From Doryteuthis pealeii (taxonomy: Eukaryota > Mollusca > Cephalopoda > Myopsida > Loliginidae): a stretch of DNA of 64,000 nt. The notes beneath the pieces were generated by a model, which saw only the letters and a list, made by a program, of their open reading frames with translations, ran no database searches and was not told the DNA's origin. The stretch lies in NCBI GenBank assembly GCA_023376005.1, contig CM042150.1:75962111-76026110 (forward strand), given 5' to 3'. Below are positions 1-10,688 of the stretch, in pieces (position 1 is the stretch's first letter; every line of letters starts with the position of its first letter). The position numbers were made by a program, and so were the translations under genes.

Positions 1-690
1 GTTCTTTGTTGGAACTATGTTTCCTTTCAATTAGGTATGCTCAACCACTTATTGAGGTCTTCAAGAACTGTCTTTTAACTGTAGACTGATTTGCATATCT
101 AAGCTTTTGCTGGTATTTGTTTTTAGAAATACAAATTACAAGATCATTCCATAAATTCAAATAATTTAATCTAATTTGTTTAAAATATATTCTATGAAGC
201 CAGAATAAACAACCAGCATTTTCCAGCTCACTCCACTGTTGATTGCCTTCTTGAATGAGTTTGACATTATTTCAATTGACAGTTCTTTTGTTGGAGCTAT
301 GTTTCCTTTCAATTAGGTAAGCTCAATCACGTGTTGACATTTGCAAGAAATACATTCTAACTGTAGACTGAGTTGGATATATAGGATTCTTCTGGTATTT
401 GTTTTAGGAATGCAAATTACAAGATAATTCCATATTTTTTTCCTTGACACTGGGTTTTACCATGATATTTTTACCCACATAGTTTGGAAAAATATTGTAC
501 TATTTGAACAACTTAATCTATTTTGTTTAAGGTATATTTTATAAACCCAGAATATTCAGCTATTAAATAAAAAATGTTTTGTGTCTTTCTGTTATTAGTT
601 CATTTACTGTTGAGTAAAAAAAAACAAAGTAAACATTCTCTTAGTGTACTAATTCTAAAAAAATTTTCCAGTGACAGTATTTGTAAGTTT
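1..690 (+). repeat. Unclassified repeat E, partly duplicated
   Basis: The segment starting at 1 recurs diverged at about 285: both hold the phrases 'tatgtttcctttcaattagg' and 'actgtagactga' followed by 'ggtatttgtttt'. The same repeat, including the downstream part near 530-690, is found again at 41885-42830. No terminal repeats, tRNA-like boxes or coding similarity were seen. The left edge of the window cuts it, so its full length is unknown. Confidence 0.6.
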
Positions 691-1256
691 CAGTAACCTT
701 AGCAACATTTGAATTTATGTATTAAGACCAAAAAAACTGTTGTGTTGCCTTTACATACATTCTCGATGTATTTTTCCTTTTGATTTCTGCTCTATTTAAA
801 CAAATGTGTATTTTTCTTTTTATTATTTTATCTCATTGTCTTGTTTATCATTGCCAGCCTGTTTGTATTTCTCAAAATCTATTTATCTTTCTCTGACTGC
901 ATGTCTGTCTCTCATAACTTTGCTAATTAGAATGTAAATGTCTCTATCTATATACATTTACGGTATTGTAATTGTTTTGTCTCTGTCTGGCTTTGTAATC
1001 TGATTAGCTTAATTATGGAATACTGAATACTTTGCCCAATATTGCCCAAAACTGAAATACTGTTTTAAGCATCAATACGTAACAGAAGGGGATTAAAATT
1101 GTGGACTATTATTCTTTTGGTTTTGTGCACTAAATATTAAAATAATGGAAATGTATCATATTCCTTTATTCATAAATCAATTAGACTTTTGGAAAAGATG
1201 TAGACATTCAAATCAATGAAATATATGATCTAAAATTATCTTTTATATACAAATTT

Positions 1257-1285
<29 letters not shown>
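690..1285. other. AT-rich stretch, nothing recognised
   Basis: No coding similarity or repeat was recognised here. It ends in a TA microsatellite at about 1259-1286. Confidence 0.5.
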
Positions 1286-1286
<1 letters not shown>

Positions 1287-1290
<4 letters not shown>

Positions 1291-1577
1291 TAGTTAGAAT
1301 TTTAGATAGCAGCATGGTCATAGAAAACTAGGACTCCTGGACTAGAACTGTAAGTTTTACTTTTATGCTGGCCGGAGTGAAAAACTCCATTTTAAAAAGT
1401 TTATTCAATGCCTTTCTAACTGTAATTCCTTGCTTTTTTTTGTCTTCCTACTGACTGCTTTACATACTGACTATGTGCTTATATTCCCTCCCCCTCCTCC
1501 ACACTGCCCTGAGAAATTATCCATTAGTAGTTAGAATTTTAGATCACAGCATGGTCATAGAAAAATAGGACTCCTAG
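1287..1577 (+). repeat. 55-bp direct repeat pair
   Basis: The phrase starting 'attagtagttagaatttt' and running through 'gcatggtcatagaaaa' to 'aggactcct' occurs at about 1287-1341 and again at about 1523-1577, with few differences. About 180 bp lie between the copies. This is a local duplication, too long for a target-site duplication. Confidence 0.7.
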
Positions 1578-2045
1578 ACATATACTAAGTCCAAGGCGCC
1601 GGTAACATTGCACATGCAACATGACTGAGACCATACATTTAAATGCGTAAATGTGCGAGCTTGCTGATGCCCACATGCAGTCTGTAGACGAGAGTGGACG
1701 AGCCCTCATTTACTAAAGACCAACCACACCGGCAGCAGCATGATTGGTGAACTTACCAATCCAGGACCACGACAAGGAAAAGTCTCATAAAACCACCGTT
1801 GCCTTGCGGCTCTACCTTAAACCAAGGAAAGGCTAAGGGAGTAAACCCCGAAAACAAATTCTGGAGCTGGAGTACTGAAGATGGGTGGTGCTGAATCTCA
1901 GTACTTCCCAACAACTCCTGTGACACTGCTGTTGCTAAACCGCATTGGTTCCTACCTTTCTTTGGATCACAATGACTGTGTGGAGAGGGAGGATCTGCTG
2001 CTTGGGCGACAGCTCACCTCCATAAAAAAAAAACCTGCCCAGGCT
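1578..2045 (+). repeat. GC-richer segment preceding LINE tail, origin unclear
   Basis: This block is distinctly richer in G and C than its surroundings and has stops in all forward frames. It runs into the LINE remnant at 2046. It may be a separate retroposon or an upstream part of the same element, but no family was recognised. Confidence 0.35.
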
Positions 2046-2600
2046 ACGTAGTTTTTCCCACTGCAAAAAGGATACCAATGCCGCAAGAGGAAACTGGAAA
2101 TTTTCACCTCAGATGCCTACGCTGCACCCTATGCATACGTTGGCAGGACAAAGTGCCAACCACAGAAGTGCTGGAATGAGTAAACAGGAACAGCATGCCT
2201 GCCATTATCTGTGAGAGATACGCCTACTTTGGCTTGGTCACATCAGGAGGATGGGCAAAGGCTGCATCTCCGAAAACCTACTGTACAGCGAATTGGTAGA
2301 CAGCACCCGACCAACAAGGAGACAACGCTTGCACTTTAAAGATGCCTGCAAAAGGAAAATAGACATGCCACATTGGCACCAACACATGGGAGGCTTGTGC
2401 AGATAATGTGTGACTTGAAGACTCCTTGTCAAACAAGGAACAAAAAGGAGGGGAAAAGAGCAACTCCAGCAGGCATCACTGTTTGCTTGCAGTTACTGCA
2501 CCAGAGATTGCCATTCAGAAAGTGGACTGTTCAGCCACTCACACAACTGCAGAAAAAAAAAAGGGAACACTACGCCATCGTCTTTAGTAGATGGAAAGAT
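2046..2600 (+). mobile_element. LINE 3' coding remnant (family LA, copy 1)
   Basis: Broken forward frames read like the C-terminal end of a non-LTR retrotransposon reverse transcriptase. One stretch gives 'LGHIRRMGKGC', then 'ENLLYSEL', 'STRPTRRQRLHFKDACKRK' and 'HWHQHMGGLCR'. This matches the familiar 'RWxGHxxRM...LLYGEL...RxxxRYKDxxK' block that follows the polymerase domain in many LINEs. The polymerase core itself is absent. The same segment occurs in opposite orientation at 47945-48485, including the flanking 'tttttcccactgcaaaaagg' phrase. Frameshifts and stops show it is dead. The clade (RTE-like or other) was not resolved. Confidence 0.75.
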
Positions 2601-2636
2601 GCAAATCAAATATATAATATATATATACTCACTATC

Positions 2637-2870
2637 ATCATCAGGTTTAGCTGACAGCATGGATTCCCATGAATCTCTTTTGCTACCCATCCCTATCAGT
2701 CTCTGTATATTTTTGCTGATTAGCCTACACAAGTGTTTATGTGTAGGTATCCACAGGAGAATGTCACTCCTTGCTTCTCCATCATGTCCAGAATGTCTTG
2801 TTTGTTCTACTTGAATGATGTACAGTCCCTTATTACACACATGCACTAAATCTATTTAGGATTTGAAAAA
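2637..2870 (-). mobile_element. LINE 3' end with GAT tail (family LB, copy 1)
   Basis: On the minus strand the frame gives 'EQTRHSGHDGEARSDILLW', 'PTHKH' and 'DSWESMLSA', then a CCTGATGATGAT tail. This is the extreme C-terminus of a widespread LINE family, whose intact form ends in a 'TRHAGHCWRS..ELISDVLLWTP' type block. Five further copies lie in this window. The copy is severely 5' truncated. It sits tail to tail with the plus-strand LINE ending at 2600, with a short AT microsatellite between them. Confidence 0.75.
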
Positions 2871-3040
2871 TCATGATTCAACACAGCCTTCTTTAGTATT
2901 CTGCCTACTACAATAACTTGGGAGAGATAGAGATTCATCTCATTGATTTTTCCACAGTTTTTAATTCAAAGTTGTACTTCTTTCTAGACTGGTTGCCTAT
3001 CACACTACAAATACAGGCCATACGGTACACAATGCCATAA
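2871..3040. other. AT-rich spacer
   Basis: Nothing was recognised between the LINE tail and the next repeat. Confidence 0.4.
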
Positions 3041-3059
3041 GCTTACTTGCAGATAGCCA

Positions 3060-3225
3060 TGTCTAATAATTTCATGCAACTAAAGGATCTCTTTTCTGAA
3101 CTTTTGAGATGAGGCTTGATAATTAGTATTATTTGGATTATTTGAACTATTGTCCTCATCTTTATTGTTATCTGTACAATGTTCCGGCCAATATACCCTC
3201 CAGCCTCCTTCAGTCCTACTGGACA
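3060..3225 (-). repeat. Penelope-like terminal motif repeat, copy 1
   Basis: The minus strand reads 'gaaggaggc...ggccggaacattgtacagataac...aaagatgaggac'. It shares this order with copies at 3480-3595 (+) and 3840-3935 (+), and more weakly at 37195-37275 (-). The 'CTGAAGAAG...CGAAAC' style is typical of Penelope-like element termini, but no protein is attached here. Family assignment is inference. Confidence 0.5.
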
Positions 3226-3479
3226 CAGATCATAGTGGATAAAGGCATTGGTTTTAGACAGTTCTAAGTGACAGTTATCTCTAGGGAGCAGGTTCAATCC
3301 TGGTCAGGGACAGCAGTAACATAGAATAATAATTAACACAGCTGTACCCCAGCTATGGTTAGCAGAATGAGAAAAGGATACCCCCATCAATTGAATAAAG
3401 GGTTGGGTTCAAAGTTCTGTGATGACTCCTGATTATGAAAAGAAGGTTCCCACATTCGAGAAGGTTCCTGAGTCTGACA

Positions 3480-3597
3480 AAAAATACCTGAAGAAGGCCA
3501 GAGGCACATCGTCCGAAACATTGTACAGATAACAATAGATAAGGACAATAATCCAAATAATCCAAATAATACTAAAGGACCTCTTCTCAAGTACATA
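3480..3597 (+). repeat. Penelope-like terminal motif repeat, copy 2
   Basis: The plus strand reads 'cctgaagaaggcc', then 'cgtccgaaacattgtacag', then 'ataatccaaataatac'. It is inverted relative to the copy at 3060-3225, so the two could form a long hairpin across about 250 bp. The CTGA(A)GA and GAAA blocks resemble a hammerhead core, but no convincing stem II lies between them. Confidence 0.5.
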
Positions 3598-3837
3598 ATT
3601 CTCTAACAAAAATGTCCTACTTTGTATCATTTAGATTTTTCAGACTCAGGAAACTTCATAAAACTTTGAAGCAAACCTTTTTTTAATCCATTGGAGTCAA
3701 TTATTCTCATTCTATTAACCATGGCAAGCTATGTTAAGTATTCTATGTTAATTTCACCTTTAGTCAGGATTGAACCTACAGCATCCAGATGATTATTACT
3801 TAGAGCTGTATTAATTTTTTATATCTGTTGTGCCATG

Positions 3838-3935
3838 TGTTCAATTGAAAGAAGGCTGAAGGGCACATTGGCTGAAATGTTGTGTAAATAACAATAAAGA
3901 TGAGGAAAACAGTCTGAAAAATCTAAATAATACAA
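3838..3935 (+). repeat. Penelope-like terminal motif repeat, copy 3
   Basis: It reads 'gaagaaggct...', 'ggcacattggctgaaatg', then 'aaataacaataaagatgagg', the same order as copy 2 but more diverged. Confidence 0.45.
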
Positions 3936-4580
3936 ATTATCTTGCATTGTTAAAGTTTTTGTCTGAATTTTTGAATTCAGACAAATAAAAATTCAGACAA
4001 AAAATTTCATACCTATTCATAAACTTCACACTTATGTTTATACCATAAACTCTCTATGTGCACATCTTCTAAAAAGGTAACTGCAACGACTTACAATTGT
4101 AATAATAATTCAACCAAAACAAACCTCATTTTCAAAGTCTTCCGAGAATTCTATTACAACTGGTAATGCCAATGTTTAAACACAAATATACAACTATCAT
4201 GGGTCTACTGTTACAGGCTGATTAATGCAGATGAAATGATAAGGCCACTCAGGGATTAATAGCTGTATTGAGCATGGCTTGTCAATCACATTACTTTTGG
4301 CACTGTTGAAATGCATTACCCACTGCCTAACTGTGTTCATCACAGTTTGGTCTTGAAAGTGTTCAGCAAACATTGATGTCAATGGATACAATATTATCCA
4401 CATTGAGGAATTCAATAACACACTATTTCTCTCATGCCAGATACCATTTAAACAAAACTGTGACTCAATTCCTATCAGTAAGAAGCCATAAAAATGGTTT
4501 ATTGGTGGGAATTATCAACCTCTATGACTGTGCCATCAAATGATAAAATTATAAAACTTATGTTACTAAAAGTAAAATTG
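3936..4580. other. AT-rich stretch, nothing recognised
   Basis: There is a short local inverted repeat of 'tttgtctgaatttttg' near 3955-4000. Otherwise no gene or known repeat was recognised. Confidence 0.45.
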
Positions 4581-4581
4581 C

Positions 4582-4800
4582 ATGAATATATATAAGGGCT
4601 ATACTCATTTTGGATTGCTACATATTCACATATTTGGTTACAGAATTTCAATGCTGTAGAGTTTGGTAATAAATAGTACCTAATAATGATTGTTTTGAGT
4701 GATTAATTTTCCATTTGACATAATAAAATCCATGTATCTTTGGTTTAGAAGAAAATTAACTTCTCATAAAAATTGTTCAGGGAGTACTTATTTATGGGAA
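4582..4800 (+). repeat. Unclassified repeat F, copy 1
   Basis: This shares an ordered set of phrases with 10490-10690, 16255-16435 and 55225-55390: 'atatatataag', 'tggtaataaat', then 'atctttggtttagaagaaaa' and 'tacttattt'. Short inverted pieces also occur at 10340-10400 and 44800-44880. No termini or coding capacity were identified. Confidence 0.55.
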
Positions 4801-4802
4801 AT

Positions 4803-5038
4803 CAGTTCAGTCCAGTTGGTAGAGCATTCACCTAGGAACCCGAGGTTCCAGGTTCAATACTGGCCTTTACAATCTCAGCACATGAGTATCACAGTTTGGA
4901 TCTGTACAGTAAAGTGGGGAGCTAATGGTAGGTGTGGCACTCCACCTCATTCATAAAAACAACTTCCCTTGTCTAGTGCTAGTGAAACTCCTCACTGTCT
5001 GGCTAATATTAACAGACTACTATTCCGACTTTACTTAC
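4803..5038 (+). mobile_element. tRNA-derived SINE (family A), copy 1
   Basis: The head carries a tRNA-like A box (AGTTGGTAGAGC) and B box (GGTTCAATACTGG). A shared body follows with 'gtaaagtggggagct', 'ggtaggtgtggc' and 'ctagtgctagtgaaa', and the tail is a thymine-rich 'ctttacttac'. Ten other copies in both orientations define the family. The boxes are an internal RNA polymerase III promoter in intact members. The head is too diverged to fold as a functional tRNA. Confidence 0.85.
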
Positions 5039-5056
5039 TATATTCAGAGAGACACT

Positions 5057-5270
5057 CATGGCATAATAGTTATGGTCATAGGTAGTGGACTTAGCTACCC
5101 AGATTCAAATTATGAATGAGACTGTTTGCATTTTACTCTTGGAAAAGGTATGTATCCAACTATTCTATGTCCAGCTATGGGTGAAGCAGAAAGGTGGACT
5201 AAGTTATTTAACCTTGGTATGGAAACCAGTCTAGGAGAAGGAAAACGAATTCAAACTAGTTGTTGACTTG
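5057..5270 (+). mobile_element. tRNA-derived SINE (family B), copy 1
   Basis: It has a degenerate tRNA-like head (A box near 'ataatagttatgg', B box near 'agattcaaat'). The family B body follows: 'ttggaaaaggtatgtatcc', 'cagctatggg', 'ggactaagttatttaacc', 'cagtctaggagaagg'. It abuts the family A copy directly upstream. Confidence 0.8.
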
Positions 5271-5460
5271 GAGAGAGATGTCTTCCACCAGGCAATTCCT
5301 ACCCAAGATATATTACATGAGAGAACCCCACAAATAAACCAGATTATGGGACCAGTGCAGAACACTGTATAAGGCCTTGATTTAAAAAAATATTTCTTCA
5401 CTGTAAAGTTTCTTTTATCTACAATTCCAAATACATCTGTTCAATAGGAAATATAGGTTC
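5271..5460. other. Unclassified spacer
   Basis: No repeat or gene was recognised between the SINE pair and the satellite array. Confidence 0.4.
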
Positions 5461-6482
5461 TAAAAGGTATATGCTCAAATTATCAAATATATGTTCTGGA
5501 AGGTATATCTCAACATTATCAAATATATTCTGGAAGATAGATTTTCTGAAAGTATATACCAACATTATCTAATATATATTCTGAAAGGTATATATCAATG
5601 TTATTCTGTATATATCTCAACTGTATATGATGTTCTAGAACTGTATATGCCCACATTATCAAATATATATTCTGCATATATCAATGTTAGAACTGTATAT
5701 GATTCTGGAAGGTATATATCAATGTTACTCCTGTATATGCACATTATCAAATATATATTCTGGAAGGTATATATCAATGCTATTAAATATATGTTCTGTA
5801 TATGCCCATTATCATTCTGGAAGGTATATATCAATGCTATTAAATATATGTTCAAGAACTGTATATGCCACATTATCAATATATAAAGGTATATATCAAT
5901 GTTATTAAATATATGTTCAAGAACTGTATATGCCCACATTATCAAATATATATTCTGGAAGGTATATATCAATGCTATTAAATATATGTTCAAGAACTGT
6001 ATATGCCCACATTATCAAATATATATTCTGGAAGGTATATATCAATGTTATTAAATATATGTTCAAGAACTGTATATGCCCACATTATCAAATATATATT
6101 CTGGAAGGTATATATCAATGTTATTAAATATATGTTCAAGAACTGTATATGCCCACATTATCAAATATATATTCTGGAAGGTATATATCAATGTTATTAA
6201 ATATATGTCAAGAACTGTATATGCCCACATTATCAAATATATATTCTGGAAGGTATATATCAATGTTATTAAATATATGTTCAAGAACTGTATATGCCAC
6301 ATTATCAAATATATATTCTGGAAGGTATATATCAATGTTATTAAATATATGTTCAAGACTGTATATGCCCACATTATCAAATATATATTCTGGAAGGTAT
6401 ATATCAATGTTATTAAATATATGTTCAAGAACTGTATATGCCCACATTATCAAATATATATTCTGGAAGGTATATATCAATA
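5461..6482. repeat. 73-bp tandem satellite array
   Basis: A unit containing 'gtatatgcccacattatc', 'atatattctggaagg' and 'attaaatatatgttcaag' repeats head to tail. From about 5900 to 6482 the units are nearly identical with a 73-bp period and occasional 1-bp deletions. From 5461 to 5900 they are shorter, diverged and partly deleted. Because 73 is not a multiple of three, the same amino-acid repeat appears in rotating frames on both strands. Those open frames are by-products, not genes. Confidence 0.95.
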
Positions 6483-7220
6483 ATATCCAGTGAGTTTTTG
6501 GATCTTTTCTTTGGTATTTTATTCAATGTTTTCCCTGATATTTAGTATCAATTTGGGCAATATTTTTGCCCAAGAATATCAACCAACCAATTAGCATCAG
6601 ACATTTGTGTGTGCAATAATTCTAGTTGAGGGCATTTAGTCCAAATTATAAGCAACACTGAATAAAAATAAGACAAAACAAATTAGTTGATGAGCCTCTT
6701 TCCAGCCTCTTTCACCTCAGAATGACAAATTGTCTCCGCATTATCTTCAGAGGATTCAGCTTATCATCAAGAAGTTTGTTTTGGTGACTTCTGTTTATTT
6801 TCCCATGACCTCCATCTTTATTATCTAACTGACTTATTGATGAGTATATCCATTATCTAGCCTCGAGGTTCGTTGCTCTTTTGCACTTATTTGTCTGGCA
6901 AAGAAGTTAAACATAGACAAATAAACCACTCCTAATTTAGGAGATAACTCTCGTTCACCCTTGGCACCTTCTGTTCGATCAACTTTAAATTGATAACTGA
7001 TGTCAAAAGTCATAGCTGATGCTTCTGTTTTCTGTTCTCTGTCAGTAGCAGACACTTAGACTAAAAGTGATTATTTGAGCAATGGACTGATTAATATGTG
7101 CATCTGAGTCTTTTTTTTAATACTCTACTTGCTCCTGCCCAAAATATTGATATAAATGCCAAGAATATCTTTCCACACATAGATCCATTAATGGTCACAA
7201 TCTTTAAAGGACACAAACTG
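6483..7220. other. Nothing recognised
   Basis: AT-rich, with no protein similarity. A 73-codon minus-strand frame at 6834-7055 has no recognisable features. Confidence 0.4.
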
Positions 7221-7221
7221 T

Positions 7222-7610
7222 ATATATTTATCAACCTCTCTGTACGAGTAGGATGTGACACATGGTCAATTTCTTAAGCAAATTTTAACAGGTTCAAATT
7301 CAAATTTGATTCACATTTAAATTATTCCTTTTCCTAGATTGGTTGTCTAGCCAAGGTTAAAGAATCCAGTCCACCCTATTATTTATCCATAGCTGGAGGG
7401 AGAATAGTTGGGTGCATACCTTTCCCAATGATATTAGCATTATGTGAAATGCAAACAGAATCATTCAGAATTTGAACCTAGGTAGCTGAGTTCACTTCCT
7501 ATAATAAGTTATGCCACGAGTACTCTAGTACTAGCGTTATGTGAAATACAAAATGTCTTGTCCAGGTCACTGAGTTCATTTCCTATGAAGCTAGCCATTA
7601 CACCACGTAC
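7222..7610 (-). mobile_element. SINE family B, copy 2, with a second partial head
   Basis: Read on the minus strand, the tail 'ggttgataaatatat' lies at the left. The body motifs 'gggaaaggtatgcac', 'agctatggataa' and 'tagacaaccaatctagg' follow. The head region is duplicated: two head-like segments (about 7450-7520 and 7530-7605) each carry a 'ttcacataac' and 'gaactcagt' type sequence. A tandem partial insertion or duplication is likely. Confidence 0.75.
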
Positions 7611-8150
7611 TTAAGAATTTAAGAACATGTAAATTCTAATGTAAATGTTATGCTGCAATATTAGTAACAAGACAAACACTGAGCTCAGAATTGATTAAGC
7701 TTCACTTAGCATGACATGCAGGCCTCAGCTTACAGTAGCTGCTGCTCTTAAGTGGTCATCCATCTATGTAGCAGCACTATTAGCAGTTGAAATTATTGCA
7801 ACTAGCTCTAGCCACATTCAAGCATCCATTCCCTTGTCAGCAATGTCAATTTCTACATATAAATTTATTTTATATACAAATCTTACAAACATTTAAGAGA
7901 TGAATTTAATGTAATTTTCACTGGTCTACACTTCCAAACTGATTGATAACTTTTATAAAAATGGGAATGTGCAGCATCAAAAGTGCTTGAACCAATCATT
8001 TTTGTTAACTGCCGAAGTTCTTAATGATGTTACTGTTTTACTCAGAGAGCTATTTTTGCAGATTGTACATATAAGAAGGTTTTAGATTTATGGCCGGTTT
8101 AACTCAGTATGTTACATAATTATTGGATCCCTAATGCTTTTATAAGGTAT
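7611..8150. other. Nothing recognised
   Basis: No known repeat or coding exon was recognised. A slightly GC-richer patch lies at 7710-7850. Confidence 0.4.
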
Positions 8151-8600
8151 TGTAGAAATCATAATGGCGATTAGTGCAACTGATGGCCTTGAGGGTGAGT
8201 GACAGCACTTGACCTCAATCTCACCTTGCCTTGCGGGGATGGATCGTGAGAACCGGAACCCATAGAAGGCCTTCTTCCGGTTTAAGGATATAGTAAGTTT
8301 AAAGCAGTTAGAAGTTAGAAGCCGAGCTAGCAACATGTAAGCCTCATCTGCGCAGATTGTCTGGTTTGGGGATTTACAAATAAAGTAACATCAACGTAAA
8401 TCGAAGTCTTGTGTTTATTACCTAAAAACTAACAATAACACAGGGCTTCTGATAAGGAGGGATCCCTAACAGAAACCAGACCCAGAATCCAATAGAAGAC
8501 CAGACCTTAGAAGATATACCAGACCAAGATGTTAGAAGATAGAACCAAAGCCGGCCAGAAGAAAGATGACTAGAAGTAAGAAGTAAGAAAAGGGTATACA
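8151..8600 (+). mobile_element. LTR-like element (family L), copy 1
   Basis: It starts TGTAGAAATCAT and ends GGGTATACA. An AATAAA lies in the middle (about 8382), and a purine-rich distal part is full of 'agaag' and 'ccagacc'. Copies at 17969-18184 (+, internally deleted) and 42195-42627 (-), plus a diverged relative at 25709-26068, share both ends. TG...CA ends with an internal polyadenylation signal suggest an LTR. No convincing target-site duplication was found at any copy, so the class is provisional. Confidence 0.5.
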
Positions 8601-8642
8601 ACGTTATATGCTGATTTGGTTTAGTGAAAACCCCAGTATGTA

Positions 8643-8873
8643 ACATATAGAGCATTTGCCTAGGTGCCTGGTTGTTCTTGCCAACTCAGTGCATGAGTCG
8701 CACAGCTTGGGTATCTGATTGATGAGGTAAATTGGGGAGATGGCGGTAGGTGTGGCGCTTCATCTCAGCAAAAATATCTCCTTGGTATACAGCCGGTGAA
8801 AATGGATAAACTCTCTTGTTATCTGGCTGATACCGACAATTGGCCACCCTACCAACTTTATTTTACTAGATTT
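8643..8873 (+). mobile_element. SINE family A, copy 2
   Basis: The A-box region survives as 'tatagagcatttgcc' and the B box is damaged. The body 'ggcggtaggtgtggcgc', 'ggtgaaaatggataaactct' and 'tggctgataccgac' is clear. It inserted next to the 3' end of the LTR-like element. Confidence 0.8.
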
Positions 8874-9049
8874 AAACTAGATAACAATTTGTAAAAAAAG
8901 TAGTTGAATCTATACATCTAAGGGCAGGTATGTTTGGCCAAATGCAAAGTCACTCAGTGCAGGATCTAATTGTATAAACACAGCTCTATTCACAGAAAGT
9001 CATCATATTTATAGAAAAAGAGACAGTAAAAGTTAGAAAAGCCTTGTTG

Positions 9050-9412
9050 GTGGGACATTGATTGTATACCCTGCAGAAGAGTACCCCCACAGAAGAGTAC
9101 CCCCCACAGAAGAGTACCCCACATACACACACATACAAAGAGTGTCCTAGATATGATACTAAACTTCATCTGTTCTGGATCTCTGGTGAGTTTGGAGTGT
9201 CCTTTCATTGTTATTACTCCCAAGTCCACTCTGATCAGAGTTGTAGAACCTGTTTAAGAATTATTCCTATTTGATAGAACCCTTTGCAAAAATAAAACTT
9301 TTAAGAAATATCTGCGCAAAAAATGTAAATATGAATGCAATTCCCAAAACACTAGGCATAAAACAACCTTAGATGGTTTGACATGCTGTTAAAATCAATC
9401 AATCAATCAATA
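9050..9412 (+). repeat. Repeat C, copy 1
   Basis: This family has the order 'tataccctgcag', 'gtcctagatatgatactaaac', 'gtgagtttgg...cctttcattg', 'tcactctgatc', ending in 'gcataaaa...' and an AATC/AACC microsatellite (here 9395-9412). The run 'acagaagagtacccc' is triplicated near 9085-9120. Other copies lie at 10065-10290, 15090-15460, 19725-19890, 25155-25590, 37595-37890 and 50575-50775. It ends like a retroposon, but no tRNA boxes were identified. Confidence 0.65.
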
Positions 9413-10060
9413 AATCAAAGCCAGAGAGTCAGAGAAAGTTAGAAAGCAAAGTGGGTAGTAGAGAGAGAAGTTGAATCTCTTTCACACTTGTAGAAAGATA
9501 ACTCTGACCAAAATCTTACCTTCTCAACAGATTCAATAGATAAGAAACACACAAAACATTTTGCTGCCTTACCTTCTACACAGATGACTGCATCACAACA
9601 AAAGTGGCATTTCTTTTCAGGGATAGGCAATGAATCCTGATAATATAATGTGGTTATTTCACAAAGTTCCCAAGATGAAATCAATAACTGTTTAACATTT
9701 TTTAAAGTCCTTCTCCTCAAAAGTACATCCCCAACAATGAGACAACTATCTTGGTTATACATTTAAAAATACCAATATCAAATATCAATATTTCTGAAAC
9801 GTACCAAAATAGATTGTGTTGGTAATTATAAGTTATTGTACTTCACATGAATTTAGATTCTATTCAAATGGTAAAGTCTATATTCATATAGAAATATAGT
9901 CAAATTATAACAACATAGAAATATACTCACTAAAACCAGTATTTAGCCACATAAAATATTGTTGCTTTTTTAACATTCAAGATAATGTAAAATCTAAATG
10001 AAGTATAGAAGAATAGCCAAACAGAAAAAAATGTTATTACATCAAAATTCACTTATTTTC
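9413..10060. other. Nothing recognised; one 107-codon frame
   Basis: A minus-strand open frame at 9439-9762 includes 'CHFCCDAVICVEGKAAKCFVC', with four to six cysteines in zinc-finger-like spacing. It lacks a recognisable family and clear splice borders, and is probably chance. Confidence 0.3.
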
Positions 10061-10064
10061 AAAA

Positions 10065-10290
10065 TTAAATGATTGATTAATCATTTGACTTTAATGTCAT
10101 GTCAACCCATTTAAGGTTATTTTATGCCCAGGGGTTAGGGAATCACATTCACTGTACGTTTATATTTACATTTTTGTATTGTGGGAGTAAGGGCAATGAA
10201 GGAGTACTCCACACTTCCCAGATCTCCAGAACTGAAACCTCACCATCAGATACAATTTAGTGTCATATTCAGGACACTCATTTTTTTTTA
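10065..10290 (-). repeat. Repeat C, copy 2
   Basis: The minus strand reads 'gtcctgaatatgacactaa', 'tggtgaggtttcagttctgg', 'ggagtactccttcattgccc', then 'ggcataaaataacc' and an AATC-type tail. It is inverted relative to the copy at 9050. Confidence 0.65.
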
Positions 10291-10489
10291 GGAATGGAGT
10301 CTTTCTTCTATTACTATAAATATATTTACCCTGAACAATTTTCTTCTAAACCAAATATTTTAGGATTTTATTATTACTAGTGGAACATTATGTTATTGAA
10401 ATATGTGTTATTAAGAATTATTTATTACCAAACTCAACAGCATTGAAACTCTGCAACCAAAAGTAAAAGTGAAAAAAACTCCAAAATTG

Positions 10490-10687
10490 CATGCAAATAT
10501 ATATAAGGTTTTTTCTTATTTGTGAACCATTATATATTCATATTTTTAGTTAAAGAGTTTCAGTGCTGTATAGACTGGTAATAAATAATACCTGATAATA
10601 TCTGTTTTTATTGTATAATATTTCACTAGAAATAATAAGATCCTGGTATCTTTGGTTTGGAAGAAAATGAACTCTACATAAAAAATT
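10490..10687 (+). repeat. Unclassified repeat F, copy 2
   Basis: It shares 'atatatataagg', 'agagtttcagtgctgta', 'ctggtaataaat' and 'tatctttggtttggaagaaa' with the copy at 4582. The foldback element at 10689 is inserted in it where 'tacttatt' would follow. Confidence 0.55.
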
Positions 10688-10688
10688 G

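Noticed and set aside
3480..3560. A working hammerhead ribozyme at CTGAAGA...GAAAC
   Set aside because: Core-like blocks are present, but stem II cannot be closed and no cleavage triplet with paired stem I was found.
4803..5038. A functional tRNA gene (A and B boxes present)
   Set aside because: No closed acceptor or anticodon stem can be drawn. The head is followed by the shared SINE body, and many copies exist. The same applies to all family A, B and D heads.
5491..6493. Long repeated open frames (such as 'MPTLSNIYSGRYISMLLNIC') on both strands
   Set aside because: They are translations of the 73-bp satellite unit in rotating frames. No non-repeat sequence is included and there are no gene signals.
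9439..9762. Zinc-finger gene exon from clustered cysteines
   Set aside because: Cysteine spacing fits no finger class I know. The frame lacks clear splice sites and has no related sequence in the window.
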